Below, piece after piece: positions 14,899 to 24,786 of a stretch of DNA of 64,000 bases. The translations under genes and the position numbers were made by a program. The first letter of the stretch is position 1; every line of letters starts with the position of its first letter. The notes below the pieces were generated by a model. The model did not search any database and had not been told where the DNA came from. It saw nothing but the letters and a program-made list of their open reading frames with translations. The stretch is from an uncultured Lachnospiraceae bacterium (GTDB lineage Bacteria; Bacillota; Clostridia; Lachnospirales; Lachnospiraceae): NCBI GenBank assembly GCA_910578345.1, contig CAJTRA010000008.1, forward strand, positions 1-64,000. Direction: 5' to 3'.

Positions 14899-17405
14899 AA
14901 ATTTGCCGTAAACTGGTGTGGCGGGATATCAAATTACATAAAGGCCGGAGCATCCTTCTTGTGACGGCAGTGGCGCTGGTGTGTATGCTTTACACCTTTT
15001 CTTTTTCTCTGGGCGGGATGATCCGGGATGGTTATCTTCATACTTACAGGATGATGTATGGCTCCAGCAGCCATATTCTGTTCTATGACTTGAGCAGGCC
15101 GCAGGCAGCATCGCTGCAAGGGCTGAGCAAGGTACAGGAGGCAGTTATGCTGTCGGCTATTGGTGTCCTGAGCGACGATATGATGGAATACCGCAGTGTG
15201 AAACTGGCAGTGGTTTCCGACGGATGGGCCAGAGCGACAGAGGCGGTGCCGATGCAGGGAAGGATGCCGGAAAAGGAGGGCGAAATCGCGCTGGACGAAC
15301 TTACCATATATTCCCTGGGAATTCCGCATGAGATCGGGACGGAAGTTACGCTGCGCTGGACGCCTGCAGACGGTGGAGCGGAGCGGACGGACACATTTAG
15401 GCTGTGCGGCTGGTGGGATAGTCTGATGGGACAGACGGAGACCTGCGCCTGGATTACGGCAGATACAGCGCAGCAGTTGTACCCTGGCGGGGTTAAGCGG
15501 GTGGCTCTTGGCGTGACACTGTACCGTCCCGGTAATCTGGAGGAGCAGGCGCAGGAGATGTTAAACAGTCTGGGGATGCGGGATATTTCCTATACTACAA
15601 ATCTGGCTTACAATGAGGCCAGACGGGAGTTTGCGGACAGTCAGGCTATGGAGTATTACCAGTTGAACGGCATTGTGGTATTGTGCGGTGTGCTGATGAT
15701 CTACAATATCGTGCGTATTTCCACGGAGCAGAATATTCGTTTCTATGGCATGGTAAAGAGTCTGGGGATGACGCCCAGACAGATCCGTGCGCTGGCGGCA
15801 TGGCAGGCAGCTTTCTATTGTGTGCCGGCGCTTGTGCCGGGGTGGCTGTGTGGTTTTGCGTTGTATGCAGCGGCGGCGCCTTTGGTGGTGATTGGTCTGG
15901 AACAGAATCCGGCGTTTCAGTTCTTCCGCATCTGGCCTTTGCTTGCGGGGGCGCTGCTTGCCTGGCTGACTACGCTTATGGCCTGTGCGCTGCCGGTCAG
16001 GCGGGTGGCAGAGAGCAGTCCGGTGGAGGCGATGCGGTTTGCAGAGGGAGGGTGCAAAAGGAAAGCGCGCAGGAGCAGAAGACGCCGCGCGACAACGATG
16101 CAGATGGCGGTCTTTGGTCTGATGCGGCATAAGAGACAGACGATGTTTACTGTCTTTTCCCTGCTTTTGTCGTTGTGCATTCTCTGTGGGATCTGGACAC
16201 AGCAGGTAAGCTATGATGAGGATAAGTATGTGGACGGCCTGGCGCTCAATGATTATCGTTTGGAGGATGCTTCTGCGACAATAGGGCTGCAACGTTATAA
16301 TCCGAATAGCCGGAGTATTACGCCGGATCTTCTCCGGAAGCTGGCGGAGCACCCTGCGGTGAGAGACATTGGGGTGATCAGCACGATGGAAGTGCCTTTG
16401 TATGCGGAGGAAGAGATGCGTGCTCCTATCATAGATACCTTTGAGGGAAAAGATGAGAATGGCGTGACCCGCAAAGAATATATGATGGATGAACCGGACT
16501 GGATGGCCGGCTATGAGAAGATGCGGAAGAGCGGCGAATATACGGGTATCGTGACAGGTGTGAGCGGCCTGATGCTGGAAAATGCAATAGCGAGGGGCAT
16601 TGTGATAGAGGGAGAGTTCGTGCCGGAGAAGTTCGCCACGGGCGCGTATGTTGTCGCCGCCGGGGCGAACTCTTACGAGGTCAGGACAACGCCGCCCGTA
16701 GGGAGTAAATTCATGATCGGGAACAGGGCGTTTGAAATCATGGCGGCGGTGCCTTATGAGAGCACGATCGTTTCCGGGGCAAACAGCCGACAGGCGCAGT
16801 TCAATGTGACTTACTATATGCCTATGGAGGCATTCGACGAACTTTTTCCGGGGCATGGCATCCGCAATGTGGCGGTGGACATCGACCGGGACAGACAGGA
16901 AGAATTCGAGGCATTTCTGGAGCAGCTTCTGGAGGGCACAGGGATCACGGTGACGTCTTTTGGCGATTATCAGTGGAACTTCCATAATGCGATTTTTCAC
17001 CGGTATATGATTCCGCTGTTTGTGGGCGGTGTGATGTTATTGATCGGTATTCTGAATTTCTGCAACGCCCTGGTGAGCAGGATCCTGGTGCGCAGCAAGG
17101 AGTTTGCGGTCTATGAGAGTCTGGGAATGAGCGGCGGACAACTACGCAGGATGCTCCTTTGGGAAGGGATCCTGTATTTTGGGATGCTACTGTCTGTTCT
17201 TGTCCCCGTCGCCGCGGCTGTCACGTGGGTGTGGGGACGGTGGTGGCTTGCGCATACCAATCAATGGTGTATCACGTGGCGCTATTCCCTGCTGCCGCTC
17301 TGGGCAGTGCTGCCGGTGCTATTTACAGTGGCAGTCATGGTTCCGGTATGCAGTCTGGGGATGGTGCAGAAGGAGAGCGTTACAAAACGGCTGCAGAGCC
17401 AGTAG
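14877..17405 (+). CDS. FtsX-type ABC permease
   Basis: An 842-residue membrane protein with two FtsX units. One membrane helix near residues 25-45 is followed by an extracytoplasmic domain and a three-helix FtsX bundle at about 255-375; a basic cytoplasmic linker (KRKARRSRRRR) leads to the second helix, a second outer domain (about 440-695) and the final three-helix bundle. This layout fits mechanotransmission exporters rather than importers. It forms a pair with the upstream ATPase. A second, related pair lies at 18978-22306. Confidence 0.88.
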   Translation: MLQNNNLKICRKLVWRDIKLHKGRSILLVTAVALVCMLYTFSFSLGGMIRDGYLHTYRMMYGSSSHILFYDLSRPQAASLQGLSKVQEAVMLSAIGVLSDDMMEYRSVKLAVVSDGWARATEAVPMQGRMPEKEGEIALDELTIYSLGIPHEIGTEVTLRWTPADGGAERTDTFRLCGWWDSLMGQTETCAWITADTAQQLYPGGVKRVALGVTLYRPGNLEEQAQEMLNSLGMRDISYTTNLAYNEARREFADSQAMEYYQLNGIVVLCGVLMIYNIVRISTEQNIRFYGMVKSLGMTPRQIRALAAWQAAFYCVPALVPGWLCGFALYAAAAPLVVIGLEQNPAFQFFRIWPLLAGALLAWLTTLMACALPVRRVAESSPVEAMRFAEGGCKRKARRSRRRRATTMQMAVFGLMRHKRQTMFTVFSLLLSLCILCGIWTQQVSYDEDKYVDGLALNDYRLEDASATIGLQRYNPNSRSITPDLLRKLAEHPAVRDIGVISTMEVPLYAEEEMRAPIIDTFEGKDENGVTRKEYMMDEPDWMAGYEKMRKSGEYTGIVTGVSGLMLENAIARGIVIEGEFVPEKFATGAYVVAAGANSYEVRTTPPVGSKFMIGNRAFEIMAAVPYESTIVSGANSRQAQFNVTYYMPMEAFDELFPGHGIRNVAVDIDRDRQEEFEAFLEQLLEGTGITVTSFGDYQWNFHNAIFHRYMIPLFVGGVMLLIGILNFCNALVSRILVRSKEFAVYESLGMSGGQLRRMLLWEGILYFGMLLSVLVPVAAAVTWVWGRWWLAHTNQWCITWRYSLLPLWAVLPVLFTVAVMVPVCSLGMVQKESVTKRLQSQ

Positions 17406-17494
17406 GACAGCAAATGGTCTGTGCGGCCGGTTGCTGCAAGGGGGTTTGGCATAGAGTACTGGATAGGAGAAGAGAGATACTTAAGGAGGAGAGG

Positions 17495-18868
17495 ATGATG
17501 AAGAAAGGGATGGAAACTGCAAAGACGACCAATATGACGGAAGGGCCTACGCTTCCTCTGCTGCTGTCGTTTGCGATTCCATTGATGATAGGCAATATTT
17601 TCCAGCAGATCTATAATCTGGCCGATACTGTGATCGCCGGCCGTTTCCTGGGAGAAGAGGCAATTGCGGCGATCGGTGCGGTCAGCGCGATCTATTCCCT
17701 GCTGATGAATGCTACCTGGGGACTCAATAACGGGTACTGTATTGTCCTTTCCCGCTATTTTGGAGCAGGAGACGAGAAAAGATTTAAGAAAGCAGTGGCC
17801 GCCATGATCTTGTTGAATTTGTCCATCTCGGTGGTTCTGACTGTCTTTTCTCTGAGTTTTTTAAAACCACTCATGCGTATGCTTCACACGCCGGATGATA
17901 TCTTTGCACAGTCCTATCTTTATATCGCGATCATACTGGCGGGGTTGGTCACTACCGTCGCCTATAATGCCTGCGCCGGGTACTTACGGGCTATGGGAAA
18001 CAGTAAAATACCATTGTATTTTCTGATCTTTTCCAGTCTGCTGAATCTGACGCTGGATGTTCTTTTTATCGTGGTTATGAAAAGCGGCATCGGGGGAACT
18101 GCACTGGCGACTGTGATCGCCCAGGCGGTATCGGCACTCTTGTGCGGCGGTTATATTTTCAGGAAATATAAGGAGTATATTCCGGAGAAAACAGATTTCA
18201 GACCGGAGGCAGACTTGCTGCAGGAAATGTTCTCCATGGGATTTTCCATGGCTTTGATGCAGGCGGTATATTCTGTGGGTTCCGTCATCCTGCAGCGGGC
18301 GATCAATAATCTTGGAACAGCGGTTATCACAGCCCATACGGCTTCCACCAGAATCCGCGAGATGATCATGCTTCCGATGGGAGCCTTTTCCGGCGCGGGC
18401 AGTACTTTTGTAGGGCAGAATTATGGCGCCAGGAAATATGACAGAATCGTGGAGGGAATCCGGAAAGTGATCGGCATGGAATTGGTATGGTCGCTTATTT
18501 CGATCTGTTTATCCTGGCTGTTCGGAAGGATGATCGTCATATGGATGACGGGAACGACGGATGAAAGTGTGATTGCAAATGCGCTGTTGAACCTGAAGGT
18601 AAGTGCAGTCTGCTTCTTTCCGCTGGGCGTGCTGTTTGTCCTGCGCAATTCCATGCAGGCGATGGGACATAAGATACTGCCGGTACTGTCCAGCTCGATC
18701 GAACTTGGCGTGAAGGTGCTCTCTGCGGCGGTTATTGTACCGGCGGTGGGCTATCCGGGCGTTGTGGCGGCAGAACCTGTGACCTGGTGTCTGTGTGCGG
18801 TCTTCCTGAGTGTTTTCTATGTGACGATCGGACATCAGAAACAAAGAAACAGAGTATTTCCTGCATAA
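17495..18868 (+). CDS. MATE-family efflux transporter
   Basis: A 457-residue integral membrane antiporter of the multidrug and toxic compound extrusion family with about 12 membrane helices and the typical opening PLLLSFAIPLMIGNIFQQIYNLADT (given here in part: PLMIGNIFQQIYNLADT). The start at 17495 (or the adjacent ATG at 17498) follows AAGGAGGAG. The frame is open back to 17159, but that part lies inside the permease gene. It sits between two ABC exporters, so the block may jointly expel or resist a toxic compound; this is inference from position. Confidence 0.88.
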   Translation: MMKKGMETAKTTNMTEGPTLPLLLSFAIPLMIGNIFQQIYNLADTVIAGRFLGEEAIAAIGAVSAIYSLLMNATWGLNNGYCIVLSRYFGAGDEKRFKKAVAAMILLNLSISVVLTVFSLSFLKPLMRMLHTPDDIFAQSYLYIAIILAGLVTTVAYNACAGYLRAMGNSKIPLYFLIFSSLLNLTLDVLFIVVMKSGIGGTALATVIAQAVSALLCGGYIFRKYKEYIPEKTDFRPEADLLQEMFSMGFSMALMQAVYSVGSVILQRAINNLGTAVITAHTASTRIREMIMLPMGAFSGAGSTFVGQNYGARKYDRIVEGIRKVIGMELVWSLISICLSWLFGRMIVIWMTGTTDESVIANALLNLKVSAVCFFPLGVLFVLRNSMQAMGHKILPVLSSSIELGVKVLSAAVIVPAVGYPGVVAAEPVTWCLCAVFLSVFYVTIGHQKQRNRVFPA

Positions 18869-18887
18869 GCATGAAAAAGAGGTTGTG

Positions 18888-18940
18888 TTACAAAACTGTA
18901 CCTTTTCTGTACCAAAACTGTAACTTGCTTCTGCTATGCT
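18888..18940 (+). promoter_or_regulatory. Two BceR-like operator boxes with -10 element
   Basis: TTACA-AAAC-TGTAC (18888-18901) and TACCA-AAAC-TGTAA (18910-18923) each fit the TNACA-N4-TGTAA pattern known for BceR-type regulators with one mismatch. They are 22 bases apart, i.e. on one face of the helix. A possible -10, TATGCT, lies at 18935-18940. No BceR-type (OmpR-class) regulator is encoded in this window. Confidence 0.5.
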
Positions 18941-18977
18941 TCTCTAAAAGGAATCCATTAGACAGGAGGAGCGCAGT

Positions 18978-19646
18978 ATGGAAGCGATCGTGAAAACAGC
19001 AGGATTAAAGAAATATTATGGCAGAGGCGAAGCGTTGGTGAAAGCACTGGACGGCGTTGATCTGGAGATTGAGCGGGGGAAATTTACCGCTATCATCGGA
19101 ACGAGCGGCAGTGGAAAATCAACGCTTCTTCATATGTTAGGCGGATTGGATGTGCCCAGTGAGGGGAGCGTCAGGATCGGGAAACAGGAGTTGTCAGAGC
19201 TGACAAATGAGCAGGCGACAATCTTTCGCCGCAAGCAGATCGGCTTTATCTTTCAGAACTATAATCTGATCCCGGTGTTGACTGTCTGGGAGAATATCCT
19301 TTTTCCAATCGCTCTGGATGGCAGGAAAGCGGATAAGGAATTTATCATGGAGATCGTGCAGCTTCTGGGACTGGAGAGCAAGCTGGACAGTCTGCCGAAC
19401 AATCTCTCCGGCGGACAACAGCAGAGAGTGGCCATTGCCCGCGCGCTTGCCGCTAAGCCGTCGATCATCCTGGCAGATGAACCTACGGGGAATCTGGATT
19501 CCAGGACAAGTGATGATGTGATCGGATTATTGAAAGTGCTAAACAGACAGTTCCATCAGACGATTGTGATGATCACTCATAACCCGGATATCGCGGCCAG
19601 AGCCGACAGAGTGATCCGCATCGAGGATGGAAAGATTGTGGATTGA
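18978..19646 (+). CDS. ABC exporter ATP-binding protein (BceA/MacB type)
   Basis: A 222-residue ATPase very similar to the one at 14203: Walker A GTSGSGKST, signature LSGGQQQR and Walker B IILADEPTGNLD. ACAGGAGG precedes the start. It is followed after 35 bases by its own FtsX permease. The operator boxes just upstream point to control by an antibiotic- or peptide-responsive two-component system. The similarity to the first pair suggests an old duplication of an exporter cassette. Confidence 0.92.
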   Translation: MEAIVKTAGLKKYYGRGEALVKALDGVDLEIERGKFTAIIGTSGSGKSTLLHMLGGLDVPSEGSVRIGKQELSELTNEQATIFRRKQIGFIFQNYNLIPVLTVWENILFPIALDGRKADKEFIMEIVQLLGLESKLDSLPNNLSGGQQQRVAIARALAAKPSIILADEPTGNLDSRTSDDVIGLLKVLNRQFHQTIVMITHNPDIAARADRVIRIEDGKIVD

Positions 19647-19681
19647 TCCTGGCAGCCAGGAGGAGAGGAGGAGACTGAAGG

Positions 19682-22306
19682 ATGAATTTTAATCCAATTT
19701 CTGTTTTAAAGAAAAGAGTTTTTCAGCAGAACAAAGGGCGCAACCTGGTGGCGGCTCTGGCGATCATATTGACGACGCTTATGTTTACCACGCTTTTTGT
19801 GTTGAGCCGGAGCATGTACAAGAATCTGATCGAGATGACTTTCAGACAGACAGGGTATGACGCGCAGGTATCCTTTAAGAACATTACCGAGGAGCAGGCG
19901 GACAAAATCGCGTCTCATCCGGAGGTGATGGAAGTCGGACAGAGTACGGTCATAGGGCTTGGGCAGGGAAAAGCTTTATCGGGGCGGCAGGTAGAGATAC
20001 GTTTCGCGGATGAAATTTATGCGGCACATTCTTTTGCGAAGCCTACGACAGGAAGAATGCCGCAGACGATGGATGAGATTGCACTGGACGACATTGTATT
20101 AGATAAGCTGGGCATTCCGAAAGAACTGGGACAGCGTGTGACGCTTCCATGGATCGCGGAATATACGGAAGCAGAGGCAAGGGTGTCGGAGTTTACGCTG
20201 TGCGGCTTCTGGGAGGGAAACGAGTCTTCCTATGCGAGTATGGCATGGGTGAGCAGGGAGTTTGCGGACGACGTTGTGGCGGAACTGGAAGAGAAAGGGG
20301 CAAGGGGAAGCACTGTGGTGACGGAGAAAGCAGAGGATGCAAATGAGAAGGCGGCAGTGGCCACAACAGAAATATCCTCTAGGATCGCAGGCCTTCATAT
20401 GGCGCAGGTAACTCTGTATCGTGACCGGGATATCGAGGGAACCATGGATCGGATTCTGGAAGATACCGGTCTGACCGGAGTGGAGTATAGCGTGAATCTG
20501 GCCTATGACCCGGATATGAACCGCATGGCGTCGCAGGAGAGCCTGCCTGTGTATTTGGGCATGTTTCTGGTATTTGTGGCCGGTTATCTGATCATTTATA
20601 ATATTTTCCAGATTTCTGTGACGGCGGATATCCAGTTCTATGGCAAGCTGAAAACGCTGGGCATGACAGTCAGACAGCTAAAGAAGCTGGTCTATGGGCA
20701 GGCGGGAAGATTGTGTCTTCTGGGTATCCCGGCGGGGCTGCTTCTTGGCTATCTGCTGGGAATGGTGCTGGTGCCGGTCTGGATTCAGATGGATGACGCT
20801 TCGGCATCAAACAGTCCACTTATTTTCATCGGCTCGGCGGCGTTTGCGGGTATTACGGTGCTGATCTCCTGCATGCGTCCGGCCAGGATGGCAGGAAAGG
20901 TATCACCGATCGAGGCGCTTCGCTATCATGATGTACAGCGGGGAGGCCGGGCCGCCAAAAGACATAGCGGCAGCGCCAGCCTGCCAGCGCTTGCCTGGTC
21001 GAATCTGGGCCGAAACAGGAAGCGCACCGTGACGGTTATCTGTTCCCTGACGCTTGGTCTGACGCTGATGAGCGTTTTCTATGCGAAAAATGCCGCTTTT
21101 GATATGGAAAAATATCTGGAGGCGTTAACTTTGAGTGATTTCCAGATCGACGAGACCACCAGCGAGGATTATCTACGCGGATACGATCCTCACGGAGACA
21201 CGCTGAATACGGAACTGACCGCGCGGGTGGAGGCGCTAAAAGGGCTTACCGGGATCGGCTGTGTATACAGCCATGAGACGCAGATTGCACTGAATGAACA
21301 GACAATCGCGAATCTGCAGGGGTTCTATACGGATGAGGTATTGGCGGACTGGGCGTCTTACGATCCCACAGGGCCGGAGTCTGTACAGACAACTGTGGAC
21401 GAGAAGAGCGCGGGAGCGGTCGTCTATGGTCTGGACGGCATCGCACTTGACGCTTATGTCACGGCAGAGCATATGCTTGCCGGAAATTATGACGAGGCAC
21501 AGTTTGCCACGGGAAACTATGTGATCGCCGCCGGCCTTGCCATGGAAAAGAAGGATGGGCAAATCCTGCCCACAGTATCTGTAGGAGATACTGTGGAGAT
21601 CGAAGGACAGGTCTACACCGTTATGGCAGTACTTGACAACTTCAATGTCATAACGGAAGGGGCGAAAGAGGGCGGTCTGGAAAGTGAAAATAAGGATCGG
21701 CATTATCTCGAATTCATCGTGCCGTTTAAGACTTTCCGTGTGTGCTGGCCGGAAAATACACCGCGGAAACTGTTCTTTAACGTGGAAGATGCGTATCTGG
21801 ATGCAGCGCAGGAGATGCTTGACCGCTACAGCGCCGTGACGGGGGAGAATCTTTCCCTTACAACAAGAGCCGGCATAGCCAGGCAGTATGACCGCGAGAC
21901 AAGATCCAGCGCCGTGATGGGCAACGCGGTCAGCATCGTCATCGCGCTTGTGGGTGTATTGAATTTCATTAATTCCGTGGTGACTTCCATCGTGTCCAGA
22001 AGAAAAGAATTCGCCATGATGCAGAGTGTGGGTATGACAAAGTCACAGTTATGTAAACTACTTGTTTATGAAGGGCTGGATTATGCATGGATCACACTGA
22101 CGTGCACGTATGCGGTCAGTTCCCTGGCGGTGGGAGTCGGAGTGCGCGCCATGGTGGAGGGCGGTTTTACGAAATTCCGGTTTACGCTGCTGCCGTTAAC
22201 AGTCTGCACGCCGCTGCTGCTCCTGTTTGCGGTGCTCGTTCCGTATCTGTGTTTTCGGAATGTGGAGAAGGACAGCCTGGTGGAGAGACTGCGGTCTGCG
22301 TCCTAG
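19682..22306 (+). CDS. FtsX-type ABC permease
   Basis: An 874-residue membrane protein with the same plan as the permease at 14877: an N-terminal helix, a large outer domain, a three-helix FtsX unit near 295-410, then a second helix, outer domain and C-terminal three-helix unit. It ends with NVEKDSLVERLRSAS, comparable to MVQKESVTKRLQSQ of the first copy. It is the membrane partner of the ATPase at 18978. The outer domains are the most divergent part, so the two exporters probably recognise different molecules. Confidence 0.88.
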   Translation: MNFNPISVLKKRVFQQNKGRNLVAALAIILTTLMFTTLFVLSRSMYKNLIEMTFRQTGYDAQVSFKNITEEQADKIASHPEVMEVGQSTVIGLGQGKALSGRQVEIRFADEIYAAHSFAKPTTGRMPQTMDEIALDDIVLDKLGIPKELGQRVTLPWIAEYTEAEARVSEFTLCGFWEGNESSYASMAWVSREFADDVVAELEEKGARGSTVVTEKAEDANEKAAVATTEISSRIAGLHMAQVTLYRDRDIEGTMDRILEDTGLTGVEYSVNLAYDPDMNRMASQESLPVYLGMFLVFVAGYLIIYNIFQISVTADIQFYGKLKTLGMTVRQLKKLVYGQAGRLCLLGIPAGLLLGYLLGMVLVPVWIQMDDASASNSPLIFIGSAAFAGITVLISCMRPARMAGKVSPIEALRYHDVQRGGRAAKRHSGSASLPALAWSNLGRNRKRTVTVICSLTLGLTLMSVFYAKNAAFDMEKYLEALTLSDFQIDETTSEDYLRGYDPHGDTLNTELTARVEALKGLTGIGCVYSHETQIALNEQTIANLQGFYTDEVLADWASYDPTGPESVQTTVDEKSAGAVVYGLDGIALDAYVTAEHMLAGNYDEAQFATGNYVIAAGLAMEKKDGQILPTVSVGDTVEIEGQVYTVMAVLDNFNVITEGAKEGGLESENKDRHYLEFIVPFKTFRVCWPENTPRKLFFNVEDAYLDAAQEMLDRYSAVTGENLSLTTRAGIARQYDRETRSSAVMGNAVSIVIALVGVLNFINSVVTSIVSRRKEFAMMQSVGMTKSQLCKLLVYEGLDYAWITLTCTYAVSSLAVGVGVRAMVEGGFTKFRFTLLPLTVCTPLLLLFAVLVPYLCFRNVEKDSLVERLRSAS

Positions 22307-22449
22307 TCACATTCACCAACCCCCACACAAAATTTCATCCTTCCGGTCCGTTTATCTTTGCACTGTTTATGATATGATAAAGGAAGCGGCGTGCTCTTAT
22401 GCCGCGGACTGATCTGGTGCAGTAGTCTGGAAGTGAGGGATGGATCGTT

Positions 22450-23916
22450 ATGAAGGAAAAAACAAATATCTGGTGGGTCTTCCTGCCGCTGACAGTGTTA
22501 TTGATCTCTTTTCTTGGGGTTACTGCATTTTCCATGATCTATATGGCAAAAGACAACAACTACGATAACATGATCTATCAGTACTTTAACATCAGTAAGG
22601 AAATGTACGGAAAGCTGATCTATCTGAATATCAATAAGGATGCATTGGTCAAAGGCATGAACTTCTGCGGACTGGCTTTTCTGATGGGAAATTTCCTGCT
22701 GTTCTGGTTCCTAAGTCCCAGGAAGGAGCGGAGAAAGAGAGGCGGGATTCTGATCCTGTTGTCTCTCTTTCTCCTTATGCAGGCAGTCCTGTACAGTACA
22801 GGACTGCAAAAGGCGATCTATTTCGGGAGATTTGGTTTCTTTCCGGAACCGCGTGCTTTCCGCAGTTTCTACCGTATGTTTCATCGTATGACGATGTGTG
22901 GGAACTTCCTTGTTCTGACGGCCGGTTGTGTCTGGATGTTTCTGATGGATCTGCGGCTTGAGCCGCTGCGGGAACTGTGGCGTATTAAGTGTGCCATTCT
23001 GCTGACGGAGGCGTGTCTGATCGGCCTGTATTTTTACATGTATTTTTCGCTTCCGGATTCGTTTCTGTGGTTATCCCGTTCGACGGGCTATATTGCATAC
23101 CATTCTTTGCGTATGCCGCCCTATGTGCGAGGCATGCGTCTTATCACCTATTTTATCGGAATTCTGTTACTTGTTCTGTTTTATACGCTCTATCGATACC
23201 AGAAAATGGGCAAATGTGTGCTGGAGGAGGAATACGTCTTTTCCAGTATCATAGCTTCCTCAGAGATATCTACCCGTGCATTCAGCCACTATGTGAAAAA
23301 CGAACTGCTCGGCATTATGGCGGAAGCGGAGATCCTTGCACAAAAACCGGAAGGAAATTCAGCGGAGCTTACGAATATCCGTGCGGCATGCGGAGAAATG
23401 TACGACAGACTGAATGATCTGCAGAAAAACACGAACCGTATCGTTCTCAATCAGTCCAGACAGAATCTGTCTAAGGTGATCACAAAGGCTGTGGAAGAAA
23501 ACAGAGCTCTTCTGCGTCAGGGCGGATGTGAGATTCTGTGGAACGGGGAGAATGAGAATGTGGTCGTTTTCCTGGATCCTTACTATATGAGAGAGGTATT
23601 CCGCAATATTTTCCAGAACGCCATGGAAGCCATGTCCGGTGTAGAGGGGGAGCGGAACATTTATGTACAGACGCATCTTTATGACAGTGAGATCGAAATA
23701 TCGATTCGTGATACAGGGCCGGGATTGGATCCTTCCGTACAGAATCGGCTGTTTAATCCCTTTGTATCGACGAAGTCAACGAAAAAGAACTGGGGGATCG
23801 GCCTTACTTTCTGTAAACGCATCATAGACAGCCATCGGGGAAAGATTATGGCCGACAATCAGGGCAAAAGAGGAGCGGTCATCCGCATCCTGCTGCCGGT
23901 AATAGGGGAGGAGTAG
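22450..23916 (+). CDS. Membrane sensor histidine kinase
   Basis: A 488-residue sensor. About six membrane helices fill residues 10-255, with no large outer domain, so the signal is probably sensed in or near the membrane. A modified H-box, FSHYVKNELLGIM, is near residue 280. The ATPase domain follows: N-box FQNAMEAM (about 393-400), G1 IRDTGPGLDP (about 419) and WGIGLTFCKRII (about 447). Three bases separate it from the response regulator. The pair is more likely to serve the sugar operon that follows than the exporters upstream; this is inference from gene order. Confidence 0.85.
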   Translation: MKEKTNIWWVFLPLTVLLISFLGVTAFSMIYMAKDNNYDNMIYQYFNISKEMYGKLIYLNINKDALVKGMNFCGLAFLMGNFLLFWFLSPRKERRKRGGILILLSLFLLMQAVLYSTGLQKAIYFGRFGFFPEPRAFRSFYRMFHRMTMCGNFLVLTAGCVWMFLMDLRLEPLRELWRIKCAILLTEACLIGLYFYMYFSLPDSFLWLSRSTGYIAYHSLRMPPYVRGMRLITYFIGILLLVLFYTLYRYQKMGKCVLEEEYVFSSIIASSEISTRAFSHYVKNELLGIMAEAEILAQKPEGNSAELTNIRAACGEMYDRLNDLQKNTNRIVLNQSRQNLSKVITKAVEENRALLRQGGCEILWNGENENVVVFLDPYYMREVFRNIFQNAMEAMSGVEGERNIYVQTHLYDSEIEISIRDTGPGLDPSVQNRLFNPFVSTKSTKKNWGIGLTFCKRIIDSHRGKIMADNQGKRGAVIRILLPVIGEE

Positions 23917-23918
23917 GT

Positions 23919-24629
23919 ATGAAACCAGAAAAGATCAAAGTGATGATTGTTGACGACATGGTATCGCTGTGCCGGAAATATGAATCGGTACTTTCTGAAG
24001 AAGAAGGGCTGGAGGTGGTCGCCGTCGCCCATGACGGCTACCAGGCGATCATGAAGAGTGCAGTAACGCACCCGGATGTGATTCTGATGGATATTGAGAT
24101 GGAAAGCAAATATGCCGGGATTACGGCTACCAGGCAGATCTTACAGGAGTTTCCTTCGATCAAGATCGTGATACTGACGGTCTATGAGGAAGACGAAATG
24201 GTCTACGCTGCTTTTCAGGCGGGAGCCTGTGATTATATTTTAAAAACCGCCTCGCCGTCGGCCATGGTGCAGTGCGTGAAGGATGCCTATTATGAGAAAT
24301 CCATTCTTCGCCCTCAGGTGGCCAAGAAACTGCGGCGGGAGTTCAAAAGGATCAAGAACAATGAGGAAAGTCTGCTTTATACCATTTATCTGGTGCAATT
24401 ATTGACGGATACAGAGCGGGATATTCTATCAGCCTTTCATGAGGGCAAGGAGCCGAAAGATATCTGTACGGAGCGGTTTATCGAGCAGGCGACACTGAAA
24501 ACGCATATCCGTAATATTGTTAAGAAGATGAAATGCAAGTCCATAGAGGACGTGGTAGAAAAGGTAGAACAAAGCGGATTTTTCTATTATATGGATAAGA
24601 TCCGGGAGAAGAGTAAAGATATGTTGTGA
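23919..24629 (+). CDS. NarL/LuxR-type response regulator
   Basis: A 236-residue cytoplasmic regulator: receiver domain with D12/D13 and phospho-acceptor D58 in VILMDIEM, followed by a C-terminal helix-turn-helix region (LTDTERDILSAFHEGK, then QATLKTHIRNIVKKMKCKS) of the LuxR type, though diverged. Its partner is the kinase immediately upstream. A near-perfect terminator ends this pair, so the sugar operon at 24787 is transcribed separately and may be its target. Confidence 0.87.
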   Translation: MKPEKIKVMIVDDMVSLCRKYESVLSEEEGLEVVAVAHDGYQAIMKSAVTHPDVILMDIEMESKYAGITATRQILQEFPSIKIVILTVYEEDEMVYAAFQAGACDYILKTASPSAMVQCVKDAYYEKSILRPQVAKKLRREFKRIKNNEESLLYTIYLVQLLTDTERDILSAFHEGKEPKDICTERFIEQATLKTHIRNIVKKMKCKSIEDVVEKVEQSGFFYYMDKIREKSKDML

Positions 24630-24637
24630 TATTGCAC

Positions 24638-24668
24638 AAAAAAAGATTAGGTTTTCTAATCTTTTTTT
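24638..24668 (+). terminator. Intrinsic terminator after the two-component genes
   Basis: A perfect 13-base stem, AAAAAAAGATTAG with CTAATCTTTTTTT, and a five-base loop. The A-run on the left arm allows it to work in both directions. Confidence 0.88.
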
Positions 24669-24746
24669 GATTGCAAAGGAAAGAGGGAGAAAGGATAGAC
24701 TTGGAGAAAAGCAGCGTTTTGCATAGAATGGAATCACTCGAAAAAC

Positions 24747-24775
24747 GAGATGCGCAAGACGGCGCAGAAAAAGGA
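24747..24775 (+). repeat. Divergent copy of the pre-start leader element
   Basis: CACTCGAAAAACGAGATGCG followed by CAAGACGGCGCAGAAA resembles the elements at 36040-36074 (minus) and 38219-38255. It too lies just before the ribosome site of a sugar-transport gene. Confidence 0.35.
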
Positions 24776-24786
24776 GGAATAAGAAT

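Noticed and set aside
15561..17000. A 479-residue open frame on the minus strand
   Set aside because: It is antisense to the FtsX permease; its Arg/His-rich composition is typical of a shadow of a GC-rich coding region.
17159..17494. N-terminal extension of the MATE gene
   Set aside because: This part overlaps the end of the permease gene in another frame; the true start has AAGGAGGAG directly upstream and gives a normal MATE length.
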